From: Endozoicomonas sp965232255
GTDB taxonomy: Bacteria; Pseudomonadota; Gammaproteobacteria; Pseudomonadales; Endozoicomonadaceae
Reading direction: 5' to 3'
NCBI GenBank assembly: GCA_965232255.1
Contig: OZ246962.1
Coordinates: 2,418,001 to 2,482,000 of the forward strand
Length of the DNA stretch: 64,000 bases
Shown: one piece after another, positions 33,245-44,230 of the stretch
How the letters are laid out: each line of letters opens with the position of its first letter
How positions within the stretch are numbered: position 1 is the stretch's first letter
The notes under the pieces: model-generated
Databases searched by the model: none
What the model was told of the DNA's origin: nothing
The model's input: only the letters and a program-made list of their open reading frames with translations
Position numbers and translations under genes: made by a program

Positions 33245-33466
33245 TATGCTATCCGGACAAGTTTTTGTTCATACACAAACGGAGCCAGATAGCCATTGGT
33301 CAAGTGTTTTCTCTGACGGTTATAAAACACTTCGGTATGCTCAAAAATTGCCCGATGCGCCTCTTTTCACGTCTGAAAGTGCTCATGATGAATGAGTTCT
33401 GTCTTCAGATTATGGAAAAAGCTCTCAGCCACAGCATTAGCCCAACAATTCTGATACAGCGAGGCC
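33245..33466 (-). pseudogene. IS3-family transposase remnant (OrfB C-terminus)
   Basis: On the minus strand NCWANAVAESFFHNLKTEL, a stop, then KEAHRAIFEHTEVFYNRQR and GYLAPFVYEQK. The DDE-domain signature AESFFHNLKTEL and the tail are IS3-family. The first part of the gene is missing and a TGA replaces the Arg codon of the usual TREEAH. It abuts the IS66 remnant. Confidence 0.85.
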
Positions 33467-33495
33467 TTCTATATCAGATTGAAAACTAGGTAAAG

Positions 33496-33948
33496 CTATT
33501 AAACGACACAGAGCGGCTACGTATTCGGCAAGAGCAATCCCAGCCAATACTGGACAGCCTGCACCAATGGTTACTGTTGCAACGGCAGAAAGTGCCCGAC
33601 GGTTCGGGAATAGCCAAAGCCATGGATTACAGCCTCAAGCGCTGGAAAGCACTGTCTCGCTACTGCGAAGATGGGGCTGTGTCTATCGATAACAACCAGG
33701 TTGAAAACCAGATACGCCCATGGGCCCTGGGTCGTGGCAACTAGTTGTTTGCTGGTTCACTTCGCAGCGGTCAACGAGCAGCCAATGTTATGAGCCTGAT
33801 CCAGTCGGCCAGACCCAATGGCCACGACCCTTACGCTTATCTGAAAGATGTACTGACAAGATTACCGACCCAGAAAAACAATCAGCTTGAAGAGCTGTTA
33901 CTACATAACTGGAGAGGTCCGGTCAAGATGTGATGACCGGACGCTTAC
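33496..33948 (+). pseudogene. IS66-family transposase remnant (C-terminal part) with IS66 right end
   Basis: The frame reads LHQWLLLQRQKVPDGSGIAK, then NNQVENQIRPWALGRGN, a TAG where the copy at 53831 has Trp, then LFAGSLRSGQRAANVMSLIQ to a TGA at 33931-33933. NQVENxIRP is the IS66 TnpC catalytic Glu region. The DNA ends ...CGCTTAC at 33948, matching IS66 ends (GTAAGCG in reverse). Only the last third of the gene is present. Confidence 0.88.
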
Positions 33949-33988
33949 CCTCGATGGAGCCTAATGTGTGAAATTGTCTTAATAATGA

Positions 33989-36900
33989 TTATATCGCCGT
34001 CGGCACAACACTGATAAACGTTGGCCATCGGCCAATGTTTTCCATTCTGGCTCTCGCATATTTCTTGGTCATGCTCTTGACCTGTTCCTCTTCGTGAGAG
34101 TCAAAATCAAACTCAGTTTCATCCCGGTAGGGCATCATCGCTTTCCAGTAACCCATACCCTGATCAAGCAGCAATTTAGTCTGCTTGCCGGATTTCCACT
34201 CAATAGTCATGACCCGGCCGTGTAAAATATCTCTGGGGTTCATTTCAATTTGCAAATGAGGTTTCAAGCCCAAAGTGTGTTCAATCCATTGACTCACCAC
34301 ATTTTGCTGATCATCAGAATGAAACCAATCATGGTGAATGTATATGCCTCTTTGGGATGGCGCTGACTTTAATGTCTGTATAGAAAGCTCCATAAGCTCA
34401 TCATTTCTGAATAGAGTCAGGAAGCTGCTCAGTAGCATCAGTGACCATGGTGATTTTAGATACCTGTCTGAGTAACTGACTTTTATGGCTGTATCATTCT
34501 CCAAAAGGGCTATGAACTCTGGTGACTCCTGAGTAAATAGCTTTATCAGGCGCGATGCTAAATTTTCGACGGAACCATTTAACTCGTCTTTTACTTCCAG
34601 AATCTGAGAGCCTGCCGGGGATGCTAACCAGCTGGAGACATCAAGCACTTTGGTTTGAGCATAAGAGATTAATTTAGAAGAGACCAGAATTGTGTCAGTA
34701 GTTCCCGTCAGCCAGGACTCTCCGGGAGCACAGATGCTAATATCGTTGCTAAATAAACTGGTGCAGCTGTTGGCTGACCCTATTTGAGCTACTAAGTACG
34801 CATTCTCATTTCGCCAACCATCAGTCATTGCAGAAATCTCAACCCCAAAACTTTGCAGGGTCAGGAAGCTTCGCTTGCAGTGCTCATCAAGACCATCTAC
34901 ACCTTCCAGGACAAGCTTGACCTTAAACTTGTCAACAACGGCCCAAGTTAAAATGCGATCTCTAAAGCCAGGGTATGCAAGATCCCAGTCAGAAGGGCTG
35001 CCCCTGAGCGCCAGCTGAACCGATCGGTTTGAATCACCTGAGCTGTACTTATTAATGGTAGAACGAATAAAATCCAAAGGGCTCAGCGATGTGTAGGTTG
35101 CACCATGCAGGTGAGAAAACTCGTCTGGTAATGTGAGATAAGAAACAAAATCAGCGTCTGTTATCCACTGCAGTGCCGAGGTTCTGTCTAACTCTTCCTT
35201 TTCTACACGACTATCATTGGATGCCAAGCATCGGGAACAAACATTGTCACAATGAGCTGGGCAATGAAGCTTCTCAACCAGCTTTTTAATCAACTCTGAG
35301 ATTTCACTGACGCCCTCGATAACGAAGCCTGCTCCGCCACTGACCAAGTCAAAGACTTGTACTACGGAGCGCCCCTGATTGGTTTCAAGGTCTTTATCCA
35401 GACGATAGCCAAAACCCATCTCTGAACTTGCTATGCCCAGTCGGTCAGCAATGACATCACGTAGAGCCACCGCCAGGGTAGTAGCGGTAATCTGGTCCTC
35501 AGCGCTATCAGATAGCCATTGGCCTGTATATGGATTTTTCAGGAATAGCTCCAATACATCGGTGTGAATCTGATACCCCAGGTGAATGTTCGGCATGATA
35601 TTGCCTTCACAATCTTTCTCTTTGTGTACGCCCTGGATACCACCGATGGGCCGATGAGGTTTCTCAAGATTTAAATCTTTGGGGTACTCTCCTGAAGCAA
35701 GCATGGATTCAGCTCTTCCACACCTCATGCAGATAGCATAGCCCTGTTCGTTTTCTCCAGAGGAGTGATAGAAAACAGTGCCACTGTGGCCATACCGGAT
35801 ATGTCCCAGACGTTTATCAGGCAGGTTCACCAACTCTCCGACCAGTTGAACTCGAGGACGTGCAACGCGGATAAATTTTTGAGTGCTAATGTCATTGCTT
35901 GTGGACTCATAAAAGTCTGTAGTGAATCCTCCGGGTAGCAAAACCATCTTGGTTTCAGACGAAGTGATTTCTGCCTGACAGTGGGTACACTTCATATTTT
36001 CCCGCTGGCTGTATGCTTTTTCTGTAAAGCCAGTAGCGCCACATTGTCCGCAACGCCAGGCGATATTGAATGCCTGAACCTCTTTTTTCTGCCCTTGGAC
36101 ATGCCACTGAAGACTGACACCTGCAGACCGATACACTCGCCCATCAATGACTATCTGAGAACCAGGAGCATACTCTCTTATGGCAATATTAAGTCCGCGG
36201 CTCGGCAACTCCTTACTGTTGAAGATATTGTCTTCCCTGCTTCCCGTTTGCTCTTGCCTTTTTCTTTCCTGGAAATCTTCAATATTGTAAGTATTAAGGC
36301 TAACGACATTGGTCGGAAAACCATAACCCGGTAAAAATGCCCGGGCTGCCAGATCACGTAGCAGGTATTCCTCTTCATGACGCTTTAGCTCAAGGCCAAG
36401 CGCTCTTTTATAGGCTTCATCCTGAGAGTGATGAAGTTTTTCTTTGAGAACTCTGTGCTCATTGACCCACTGATGCTGAATAGCTTGCAAAATACTCAGC
36501 CCGTCGGCAAAAATAGCGGACAGAGAACGCCCGCTAAGACCGGTGCCTTTCACCAGCCTTCGCACAGGCTCTTCAAGCTCAGCTGGCGTCAACTTCATCC
36601 ACTGAATAAAGCGATCACAAACGGACTCCTCGCCACCATAAAACCAAACTAGGTTCAGCTTGGTTCGCTCAGTGCTTCCCGAAGCGTATGAGCGTAGAAA
36701 AACCGACAGCGTAAGGGAGTTGACATGGCGCATTACGATTCGATTTGAACTTAATGTTATTCCCGGTGCTGGAATCGCCGTGATAAATGGCCATTTGGGA
36801 TTAGCAAAAGCTCTCTGGTCGTGTGGATTGGCCTTACATAATGTATAGGCTATGGCCCGAGCCTCACTTCGTCGACCAGCCCGACCAGCTCGCTGTAAAT

Positions 36901-39900
36901 AATTGGCAGGATGCGGTGGCACGTTGTTCATCACAACGGCCGAGATACCTCCGATATCGACTCCCATCTCCATAGTGGTCGAACAGTTCAGCACATTGAT
37001 CTTGCCGGTTTTAAACAGTTCCTCATATTTTTCCAGACTGATGGATGATTGCTGAGCAGAGTGCTCTGCGGTGCGATAATAAAAACCGCCTTCAACGGTT
37101 CTGTCGTTAATGTCCGTCCACAGACTTTCCTTGCGAAGGGTACCTATTTCCTGATTATTCGAAACTAATGTTCGTATCTGGGTAACAATAGGAGTGCTGC
37201 TTCCATCAGGTTCTAATTCAGTCAGTTTCGGGAGAGTGACTTTTTGGCAGCGATAATCTTTTTCCTTGTATTTACTTTGTGGCAAGTAAGGTGTTAAGCC
37301 CCGGAATGTGGTATCCAGCAGTCTGTGAGTGATAGGGCATACCCAGGCGTCCCGGGGCAAGGAGAAAGTCAGTGTTTCCAGCTGAAGTGCTCTACCACTA
37401 TCTGCCTGCTGCAATATCAGCGACGTGTCCGTTAGGTCTTTCCAGACCTGCTTAAGCCAGCCGTTCATTTTATCCCGGTGAGTTGCCTGTGACTTATCCA
37501 TTCCGGTAGCCACTTCCAATAATTTGACCAACCGATTCGCTGCAATGGGCTTAGCCAGCGGCCACTTCTTCAGGAAATTACTTTCTACTTCATCGCTCTC
37601 TGGTGGCAACAGGTTTTTCGGGTAAAACTTGCTACCCATCCAGTTTTGCATGGATCGATCCATACGGATATAACTGTTCTCTCGAACAAAGAAATCCAGC
37701 GCAGTTTTCAAAAAATCGTGCCAGTCCTGGAGGGTCAGTTTGCTATCTGGTTTTGCTGCCTTTGCGTCAGGTGTGATTGCTGATGTTTCTTCCCAGAATT
37801 GAGGTGTTGCTTTAACACGCTCTAAACCCTGGTAACCGACTTTGATAAGCCCAACCGTTTCGATACTGTTTTGGTTTTTAGGGCGGCGGGAAAATTCTCT
37901 TGCAAGAAGTAGCCTTGCCATTGTAAAGCCTGCCTCATGCCCGCTAAACAAGCCGCGATTGGTATGTTGGTTGTAGTCAAGAATGAACTGGCTAATATCT
38001 TTAGAGGCGGCGAGTTCCTGGGCCATATCCTGCCAACTCAGCGATACTGATCCATGTTGCTGTGCTTGTCCTGATTTGATGTTTTCTGCATCCGCACGCA
38101 TGGTATCGGCCTGAGCTTTGTATCCCAGGCTTTCCATCATTTGTGCTTGTTTGATCAGCTCATCATAACTGCCGGTTGGTGTATCTTTGGGTTCTGCATC
38201 CTTTCGTGCCTGCTGATTTCTCAAAGTCTGAAAAACCAGGCCACGTAGCCGTGATCTTTCGGCCTCCTGCTGCATACGAACCGCCATTCGAGCAGTTCCC
38301 TGCCGACTGTCGGTAAATGTAATCAGTTTGCGTCCACGCCCGGGAAGTTCAGCCGGTGATTTACCTTCGCAGTCTTTTTTGTCTGGATCGGGGCAGTATT
38401 CCAAAACTGTTGGCACTGCATTGGCCACATAAAACGGTGAGCCAAGGTACGAGCGATGCATCGGTGCAGCACCATATGCTTCACTGCCACAAGCACTGCA
38501 GCAACTTTTCCTTAAATTAGCGAAACGGACCGTAATGGGTTTTGTTGCTTGAAGACCACCAAGCTTGTGAGACTCACTGTCTAAAATTGCTGTCACATAA
38601 TCTTCAGATGCAGTGGCTCCACTGGCTAAAATCACCTCATGACGTATTGTGGCAGATGGACTGTCGTTTAAGCTGCTTTCATTCTGCCCATCGTCTGTTG
38701 CTTCATAACTCAGAGCAAACTCATCCCCCGAGTACGGGCTGCATTGATGCAGCTCTCCGTGACTGGTTTCTTCTGCCAGTAAATGAGGTGCACGGCATTC
38801 CTGACAAAATGCTAGTTCATAGATAGGGGCGTGACATATACAGCGGGATTGCTGAGTGACATAGACATTCCCAAATGGCCACTCCTTCAAATGATCGGTT
38901 TTAGCAGGACAGTGTGGGTCAACGCAGCTCCAGAGGCCATGAAGCATTCGTTGAAACAGGTGTACTCGAAGTTTGAGAAAGGGGGGTTCATCCCTGGATG
39001 GTCGTGTACCTGTCATTACATCCAGCCAATCAAGCAATTCTTGTTGCTGATGTTGCTGATTTGCCGGGCTGCTTGTAAATAGTTTATCGGAGACAACAGC
39101 AACCAATTCATTCAACTCCATTGGACTTGCATGACTCACTACGGCATGTCGCAATGCTGTTGCGATATGGCTTTGTGCCAAAAGGTTAAAGCGCTCCGGA
39201 GAAACCTCTTCCTCCCTGTCAACGGAGCGAATAGCGTCAAGACTCAGTGGCTGGATTACCTGGCTGCGGATATCTGGCCATACCCTTGAGCCGCCGATCA
39301 CATCCACCTGCTCAGGGCTCACACCTGCCAGACCAGCTAAATAATCCCTGAGTTTTTCTTCTGCGTTTTTATCAGCAATAGTGGCCGATGTTGCAATAAA
39401 ACGGATTTCTTCTGATTTACGACCAAATGCATGGACAACACGGCGCAATAAAAGTGAAAGCTCGGCAGCTTGAGAACCAATGTAAGTATGAGCCTCATCC
39501 AAGACAATCCAGCGCAGTGATTGAGCCTCTCGGGAAATGTCCAGAATAGGGCTGTCGATTTGTCGAACCAACATATATTCCAGCATGGTGGCATTGGTCA
39601 GCAAAATAGGGGCAGGTTCTGCGCGGAGTGATTCCCTAGTTAATTGCTGATTGGGTCTCTCCTGCTGTATTTTTCGGTTCTTACTGGTATTACTCTCTTC
39701 TGTTTTACCATTGTATAGGCAGAAACGGAGATCCTCTTCAAAAGCTCGGGTCCATGCGTCAAGCCGTTCCTGTTGAGAGTTGATCAGGGCATTTAATGGG
39801 TAGAGGAAGAGAGCTCGAACACCAACAAGCGGCTTTTTCAGTTGCTCTCTTTCCCGGATCAGGTCTTCCAGAATCGGCACCATAAAGCACTCGGTTTTAC

Positions 39901-40273
39901 CTGAACCGGTGCCACTGGTTATGACCGCTGATCTTGGTTGTTTATCCAGTAAGGTGTTCCATACCTTAAGCTGGTGTTCATAAGGCGATGCGGTGGAGGG
40001 AAACTGATAAGCATGTGCATTCTCAAGCGTGTTGATCAGAGCTTCTGAAAGTAAATTTCCCTTGAGATCCTTAAGCTGGACATTGGACTCTTGCCAGCCA
40101 AAAGTATGCTCAAATACCGGCGAAGCCAAAAAACAGCCTGCACTGCCCAACGTGTCATTCATTTGCTCAGAGAGGTGTTGACGCAAACCAGCATCTGTAA
40201 TGCCAAGCACGCCCAATGTTGCTTCTCTGCTTCGTGACAGGCTCTGCCCGATAAGACTTTTGAAAAAATGCAT
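33989..40273 (-). CDS. druE: DruE, Druantia-type large DExH helicase with C-terminal DUF1998-like region
   Basis: 2094 residues. Helicase motifs: Walker A SGTGSGKT (120-127), LDEAHTYIGS near residue 260, FIATSATI, and later NCSTTMEMGVDIGG and YLQRAGRAGRRSE (motifs V and VI). A long insert separates the two RecA lobes and carries several Cys pairs. The C-terminal part has SGGAGFV and CPAHCDNVCSRCLAS, the DUF1998-type zinc site. The length (about 2100) and the partner of about 1120 residues fit type III Druantia, which consists of druH and druE only. It presumably acts on phage DNA; the mechanism is not known to me. It starts 12 bases after druH. No frameshifts. Confidence 0.88.
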   Translation of the reverse strand: MHFFKSLIGQSLSRSREATLGVLGITDAGLRQHLSEQMNDTLGSAGCFLASPVFEHTFGWQESNVQLKDLKGNLLSEALINTLENAHAYQFPSTASPYEHQLKVWNTLLDKQPRSAVITSGTGSGKTECFMVPILEDLIREREQLKKPLVGVRALFLYPLNALINSQQERLDAWTRAFEEDLRFCLYNGKTEESNTSKNRKIQQERPNQQLTRESLRAEPAPILLTNATMLEYMLVRQIDSPILDISREAQSLRWIVLDEAHTYIGSQAAELSLLLRRVVHAFGRKSEEIRFIATSATIADKNAEEKLRDYLAGLAGVSPEQVDVIGGSRVWPDIRSQVIQPLSLDAIRSVDREEEVSPERFNLLAQSHIATALRHAVVSHASPMELNELVAVVSDKLFTSSPANQQHQQQELLDWLDVMTGTRPSRDEPPFLKLRVHLFQRMLHGLWSCVDPHCPAKTDHLKEWPFGNVYVTQQSRCICHAPIYELAFCQECRAPHLLAEETSHGELHQCSPYSGDEFALSYEATDDGQNESSLNDSPSATIRHEVILASGATASEDYVTAILDSESHKLGGLQATKPITVRFANLRKSCCSACGSEAYGAAPMHRSYLGSPFYVANAVPTVLEYCPDPDKKDCEGKSPAELPGRGRKLITFTDSRQGTARMAVRMQQEAERSRLRGLVFQTLRNQQARKDAEPKDTPTGSYDELIKQAQMMESLGYKAQADTMRADAENIKSGQAQQHGSVSLSWQDMAQELAASKDISQFILDYNQHTNRGLFSGHEAGFTMARLLLAREFSRRPKNQNSIETVGLIKVGYQGLERVKATPQFWEETSAITPDAKAAKPDSKLTLQDWHDFLKTALDFFVRENSYIRMDRSMQNWMGSKFYPKNLLPPESDEVESNFLKKWPLAKPIAANRLVKLLEVATGMDKSQATHRDKMNGWLKQVWKDLTDTSLILQQADSGRALQLETLTFSLPRDAWVCPITHRLLDTTFRGLTPYLPQSKYKEKDYRCQKVTLPKLTELEPDGSSTPIVTQIRTLVSNNQEIGTLRKESLWTDINDRTVEGGFYYRTAEHSAQQSSISLEKYEELFKTGKINVLNCSTTMEMGVDIGGISAVVMNNVPPHPANYLQRAGRAGRRSEARAIAYTLCKANPHDQRAFANPKWPFITAIPAPGITLSSNRIVMRHVNSLTLSVFLRSYASGSTERTKLNLVWFYGGEESVCDRFIQWMKLTPAELEEPVRRLVKGTGLSGRSLSAIFADGLSILQAIQHQWVNEHRVLKEKLHHSQDEAYKRALGLELKRHEEEYLLRDLAARAFLPGYGFPTNVVSLNTYNIEDFQERKRQEQTGSREDNIFNSKELPSRGLNIAIREYAPGSQIVIDGRVYRSAGVSLQWHVQGQKKEVQAFNIAWRCGQCGATGFTEKAYSQRENMKCTHCQAEITSSETKMVLLPGGFTTDFYESTSNDISTQKFIRVARPRVQLVGELVNLPDKRLGHIRYGHSGTVFYHSSGENEQGYAICMRCGRAESMLASGEYPKDLNLEKPHRPIGGIQGVHKEKDCEGNIMPNIHLGYQIHTDVLELFLKNPYTGQWLSDSAEDQITATTLAVALRDVIADRLGIASSEMGFGYRLDKDLETNQGRSVVQVFDLVSGGAGFVIEGVSEISELIKKLVEKLHCPAHCDNVCSRCLASNDSRVEKEELDRTSALQWITDADFVSYLTLPDEFSHLHGATYTSLSPLDFIRSTINKYSSGDSNRSVQLALRGSPSDWDLAYPGFRDRILTWAVVDKFKVKLVLEGVDGLDEHCKRSFLTLQSFGVEISAMTDGWRNENAYLVAQIGSANSCTSLFSNDISICAPGESWLTGTTDTILVSSKLISYAQTKVLDVSSWLASPAGSQILEVKDELNGSVENLASRLIKLFTQESPEFIALLENDTAIKVSYSDRYLKSPWSLMLLSSFLTLFRNDELMELSIQTLKSAPSQRGIYIHHDWFHSDDQQNVVSQWIEHTLGLKPHLQIEMNPRDILHGRVMTIEWKSGKQTKLLLDQGMGYWKAMMPYRDETEFDFDSHEEEQVKSMTKKYARARMENIGRWPTFISVVPTAI

Positions 40274-40285
40274 ATAAACCCTTTA

Positions 40286-43200
40286 TTACATGGCAGAGTT
40301 TTTAAGGAGATAGGCGACCATCATAGAGTGTACCGGGGTGTACCAGCTACCTCTGTCAAAGTCTGAAATCATGCGAATCACAAACTTAAGGTAAGCCGTA
40401 TCTTCGTCCAGATCCTCAAAACTTGCTTTGCCTGCGGTTACAAAGGCCATGAAAATCGGCAAATAAACAACAGCATTGGAAAAATACACCAGAGACAGCT
40501 GTTTCACGGTATCGGGGAGGTCTTGCAGTTTAACCCATGAGCGAAACTCATTACCCAGCTCTTCAGGCCAGGCTGAATCAGACTGATGAATCAGTCGCAA
40601 ATCCTGATACCATGCAGGCAACACATACTCTAAAGGTGGTATTGGCGGTAAGCTGTGAATATCACCCGAGGAAATATAATGCCCAAGATGCTCAAAGCCG
40701 GAAATGGTAGTATGGAGTATATTTGTCCGGTTAGCTTTCAAGCTCTCAACCAGCGCCTCAGGTAAACCCCGAGCGGTTAACCAATTGCTGAAACGGGTAT
40801 AGGTTTTATGCCAGGTGGATAGCTCAATGCTCTCCCATATCACTGCCAGCTCATCTCTCAGCCGATTGCAAAAACGCTCATCTATCTCCAGTCTGAAAAT
40901 TGCAGCGGCCAGTGCGTTGGGGTTGGCGCCCAAAGCCTGCCAGCTTTCAAAAACCGAAAGTGGCAGGTGACCATAATTGCTTTTTAAATCTGCCAGATAT
41001 TGCCAGCCACTATGGTTAAAATCTTCCGCCATCATGGCTATCTGCTTATGAATAACATCCGGATTGAATTTCGGATGGTAGCTTTGTGCTGCCTGATGGA
41101 GAGAGCAGTCCGTATCATCCTGGGCAGCGATGTCCGAGGTGGGCGTCACATGTATAAAGGGGCGGAACTGGAAATCAGTTTCAGTTGCCGGATGGATCAA
41201 CCACGGGCCTTTTATATTTATTGATTCCGGAACTTCAAATAAACCAGTACCTGATGTACTGGAAATATTTGCTTTAATTGTGGCGGCAGGTTCTTTTTCG
41301 ACAATGGCTATTGGTGGATTTTCTGGACTGACGAGCTGCATTGCTCGCACGTTAATCGTTGCATGTAGAGGGCGTGTGCCATGCATGGTATTGATAGAAA
41401 ATACCCGACTTGTTTCCTTATTGGCATAGCCTGAGTATCGCCGAATATTCAAGGTCAGGAGGCGTTGTGATGACTCAAGCGTAAATCTGACATAAGCATC
41501 CTGACTATTCACTGAACCCAGCAATTGCACAATATCATTTTGGTAGCTGAATAAACTCAGCAGTTTCGGATCTTCACCAACCGCAATCCGGTAGTAGCGG
41601 TATGCTCTTCGGATAGGTCGAACGGGTTCCTTATCATGAGAAGTAGCCTGATGATTATGACCTGCAGTAACGGCCAGATTTTGTAACTCAAGTCGAAGGT
41701 GAAATATCTGTCCCTGACTTTGTCCCGAAAACAATGCAAGCTGTACACCGAGCAAGTCATTTACCGTCATTTCCTGTAGCTTCAGTGTTTCGCCATTTTC
41801 GCCAAGAACGCGCACCCCTTGATAGGGATAGGGCAAAATCAGTGTGACAGGTTCGGTGCTGGCATCACTACTGACTTCCATTCTGAACATGGTTGGCGCT
41901 TCGGGGCTACGATACTCTAAAGTCATCCAACGGTCGGATTCACCATACGTCTCCTGTGAAATAAGATCTTTGCTGACCACCTGTATGAGTAAGTTCTTGC
42001 CATTACGAATTTTTATGCGTGCCGGCTTCCCATGCCCAGCAGGAAAGAGAGCAATACTAAAGCCATCCGGAAGAACACCAATACGCCTACGTAGTAAAAC
42101 GTCTCCCAATTTGTGTTTAATAGTGACATGAAATATCCCCGCTTTATTGGGCGTTTGTTGTTTTAATGGCGATTGTCGGCCATTGATAAAGCATTGCAGC
42201 TCATCATGGTTGTAAGGATAATCTTCAGGCAGGCTAAGGGAGGGGAAACCCATGAATACAGAGCTTTCCCTGGTGCCATATAAAGATAATGTCCCCGTTA
42301 ATGCTGGCTTCAGGGAAGCATGATGTCCGCAGTTTAAACGAAGGTTATAAATGTCAGAGCCAATGCAGATAGAAACGTCGCTGTTTGCCTTTAACCATCT
42401 CGCACCAGACGACTCACTTACTAGGGGAGTGGTTTCTCCCTTTACGATCTGTGCATTCGCAGGCAGTCTGATTTTTGCATCCTCTCCCTGAATACCATAA
42501 CTGGCTTGTGCAACGAGATACCAGTCATCCTCTCGCCGTTCAAAGAACATCGGCGCCTGCGTTTTCTCGATCACGCTGCCGTCAAAATAGAAACTATGAA
42601 CAGGTTGCCCATTTTCAAGGAGCCTGAGTGATATCGGCGACACAATATCTCTACGCTTGAGTGCGATATTGGTTTCCGGGAAGCGAATGCCTAAATGATC
42701 ATGACTGATTTGTGCATAGACAGCGCCTCCTCGTGCAATCAGGGTATCACCTTCATAGAAGCCTAATTCAAGACGGGTGGTCGATAAATTCTCTATTTTG
42801 GGTATATCTGTGCGCTTTGGCAGTGTCAGCTCAGTCGTGATTGACCAGTCCCGTTCGGAGCTATGTAGTTGGTGTTCACAGGAAAATGCGCTGGCGAGCT
42901 CTTCTGCTTTTTTGCGCTCTTGCCGTCTTTGATCCGCATCTTTCAACCATTCGTTGATCAACTGTCGGGCATTGCTTTCATCCAATGGAATAGGAAAAGC
43001 ATCCTTCCAGGTAGGATTCTGCTGGTCCAGATAAAGAGCAGGATCTGACTTTCCTTTTAATGGATACTGTTCGGCAAGGTACATCAGCTGCTCAACAATA
43101 CCTGCAAGCATCTGACGGGTTTCCAGATTACGAAATGCAATAGGAAGTGATCCACGCGATTCCTCCAGCAGATCGGCAGTAGATCTAAGCCCGATACGGG

Positions 43201-43693
43201 TACGGTAGTAGTTACGCAAACCTTTGCGAATAGCCCGACCAAATCCATGCGTTTCGCTTTGAACCAGTTGCCATGGAAGTCCACCCTCAGCAAAGAGAGA
43301 ACCGAGCAGATCACGACCACGCCCCTTTTGCCGAATAGGTCGTTTCCAAAACCCAACCAGTCCACCAGTTATCAGCGCATCATGCTGAAAATTGTTAAAA
43401 TCCTGGCCAACTCGGCGTTCAGGCTCCGTCCAGGACCAGTCTTTGCCATACTCCCGACGGTACCATTCAGCAACAAACAGGCAGAAAGCCGCTGCCCAGT
43501 GGGGATCGTAAGAGTTTTGGTATCTGGAAGGGGGAGTAATGGAGAGTAATGTTTCCAGCGAATTAAACTCTTCTGAGGTGACATGGTAACTAAAAAGCGG
43601 TTTACCAGTCGGCCCCATAAAGTGCTCTCGGGTGAAAAGAAACTCAGATAACCATGCTGTGACTTGATTTTTCATAGGATTATGACGACTCAT
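40286..43693 (-). CDS. druH: DruH, Druantia type III partner protein (STY4851/ECs_5259-like)
   Basis: 1135 residues from ATG 43693. No catalytic motif is visible. The N-terminal 180 residues are helical and Trp-rich (WAAAFCLFVAEWYRREYGKDWSW). A region rich in beta strands follows (TTRLELGFYEGDTLIARGGA, VHSFYFDGSV). The C-terminal 250 residues are helical. Size, pairing and order upstream of the DruE helicase are the grounds for the name; the resemblance to STY4851/ECs_5259 proteins is from memory. druH and druE form a two-gene operon flanked by IS remnants, as expected for a mobile defence cassette. Confidence 0.82.
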   Translation of the reverse strand: MSRHNPMKNQVTAWLSEFLFTREHFMGPTGKPLFSYHVTSEEFNSLETLLSITPPSRYQNSYDPHWAAAFCLFVAEWYRREYGKDWSWTEPERRVGQDFNNFQHDALITGGLVGFWKRPIRQKGRGRDLLGSLFAEGGLPWQLVQSETHGFGRAIRKGLRNYYRTRIGLRSTADLLEESRGSLPIAFRNLETRQMLAGIVEQLMYLAEQYPLKGKSDPALYLDQQNPTWKDAFPIPLDESNARQLINEWLKDADQRRQERKKAEELASAFSCEHQLHSSERDWSITTELTLPKRTDIPKIENLSTTRLELGFYEGDTLIARGGAVYAQISHDHLGIRFPETNIALKRRDIVSPISLRLLENGQPVHSFYFDGSVIEKTQAPMFFERREDDWYLVAQASYGIQGEDAKIRLPANAQIVKGETTPLVSESSGARWLKANSDVSICIGSDIYNLRLNCGHHASLKPALTGTLSLYGTRESSVFMGFPSLSLPEDYPYNHDELQCFINGRQSPLKQQTPNKAGIFHVTIKHKLGDVLLRRRIGVLPDGFSIALFPAGHGKPARIKIRNGKNLLIQVVSKDLISQETYGESDRWMTLEYRSPEAPTMFRMEVSSDASTEPVTLILPYPYQGVRVLGENGETLKLQEMTVNDLLGVQLALFSGQSQGQIFHLRLELQNLAVTAGHNHQATSHDKEPVRPIRRAYRYYRIAVGEDPKLLSLFSYQNDIVQLLGSVNSQDAYVRFTLESSQRLLTLNIRRYSGYANKETSRVFSINTMHGTRPLHATINVRAMQLVSPENPPIAIVEKEPAATIKANISSTSGTGLFEVPESINIKGPWLIHPATETDFQFRPFIHVTPTSDIAAQDDTDCSLHQAAQSYHPKFNPDVIHKQIAMMAEDFNHSGWQYLADLKSNYGHLPLSVFESWQALGANPNALAAAIFRLEIDERFCNRLRDELAVIWESIELSTWHKTYTRFSNWLTARGLPEALVESLKANRTNILHTTISGFEHLGHYISSGDIHSLPPIPPLEYVLPAWYQDLRLIHQSDSAWPEELGNEFRSWVKLQDLPDTVKQLSLVYFSNAVVYLPIFMAFVTAGKASFEDLDEDTAYLKFVIRMISDFDRGSWYTPVHSMMVAYLLKNSAM

Positions 43694-43805
43694 ATGAATC
43701 CCACGGATAGAAGGCTAGGGGTTGTTGAGGTTTTTTTGGAGGCTTGAAGAAAGCTTACAGATTCGTATTATTGCAGTTTCCACACAGCGGCAATACGAAC
43801 CTGTT

Positions 43806-43964
43806 ATGCCGTGCCTCATGCTCAGTGACAAGCACTGGTGGAGGCTTCAGCCGATTCTCAAGCAAGCCCGCATAAATGACAAGCCTGCTCTCAAGTTATT
43901 TGTAGAAGGTATGTGTAGTGGTCTTATTGATGTGAGCCAATGTTTTGTCAGCAATTCCCGCTGA
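43806..43964 (+). pseudogene. IS5-family transposase N-terminal remnant
   Basis: MLSDKHWWRLQPILKQ, then INDKPALKLFVEGM, matches the start of the OrfA of IS5-family (IS427-like) elements. Instead of the expected CPWRDLP the frame drifts and stops at 43964. The following 200 bases (43965-44164) hold nothing I recognise. Confidence 0.6.
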
Positions 43965-44230
43965 ACACGCAATGTTTATCCAGCGGGTCAGTCATTCCGC
44001 CAACTGTTTTTCAAGGCCGAACAAAACCAGATTCGTTTGCCAGCCAGTAATAGAGCAAGTTCATAACACAGGATAAACAGGACTACAAGCACTGCCTCAG
44101 GTGGTCTCAATCATCAGTTGCTGCCTTTTATCAAGGATTGCTATATACAGATCTTCCCAGTTATTGTAGTGGTCTAATGACTTTGGACACCTCGTTAAGC
44201 ACAATAGTGCAGTTGATGACGAGGTAGAAA

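Noticed and set aside
33989..43693. DISARM or BREX assignment for the helicase locus
   Set aside because: No methyltransferase, phospholipase-D protein or PglZ is present; the two-gene layout and lengths fit Druantia type III better.
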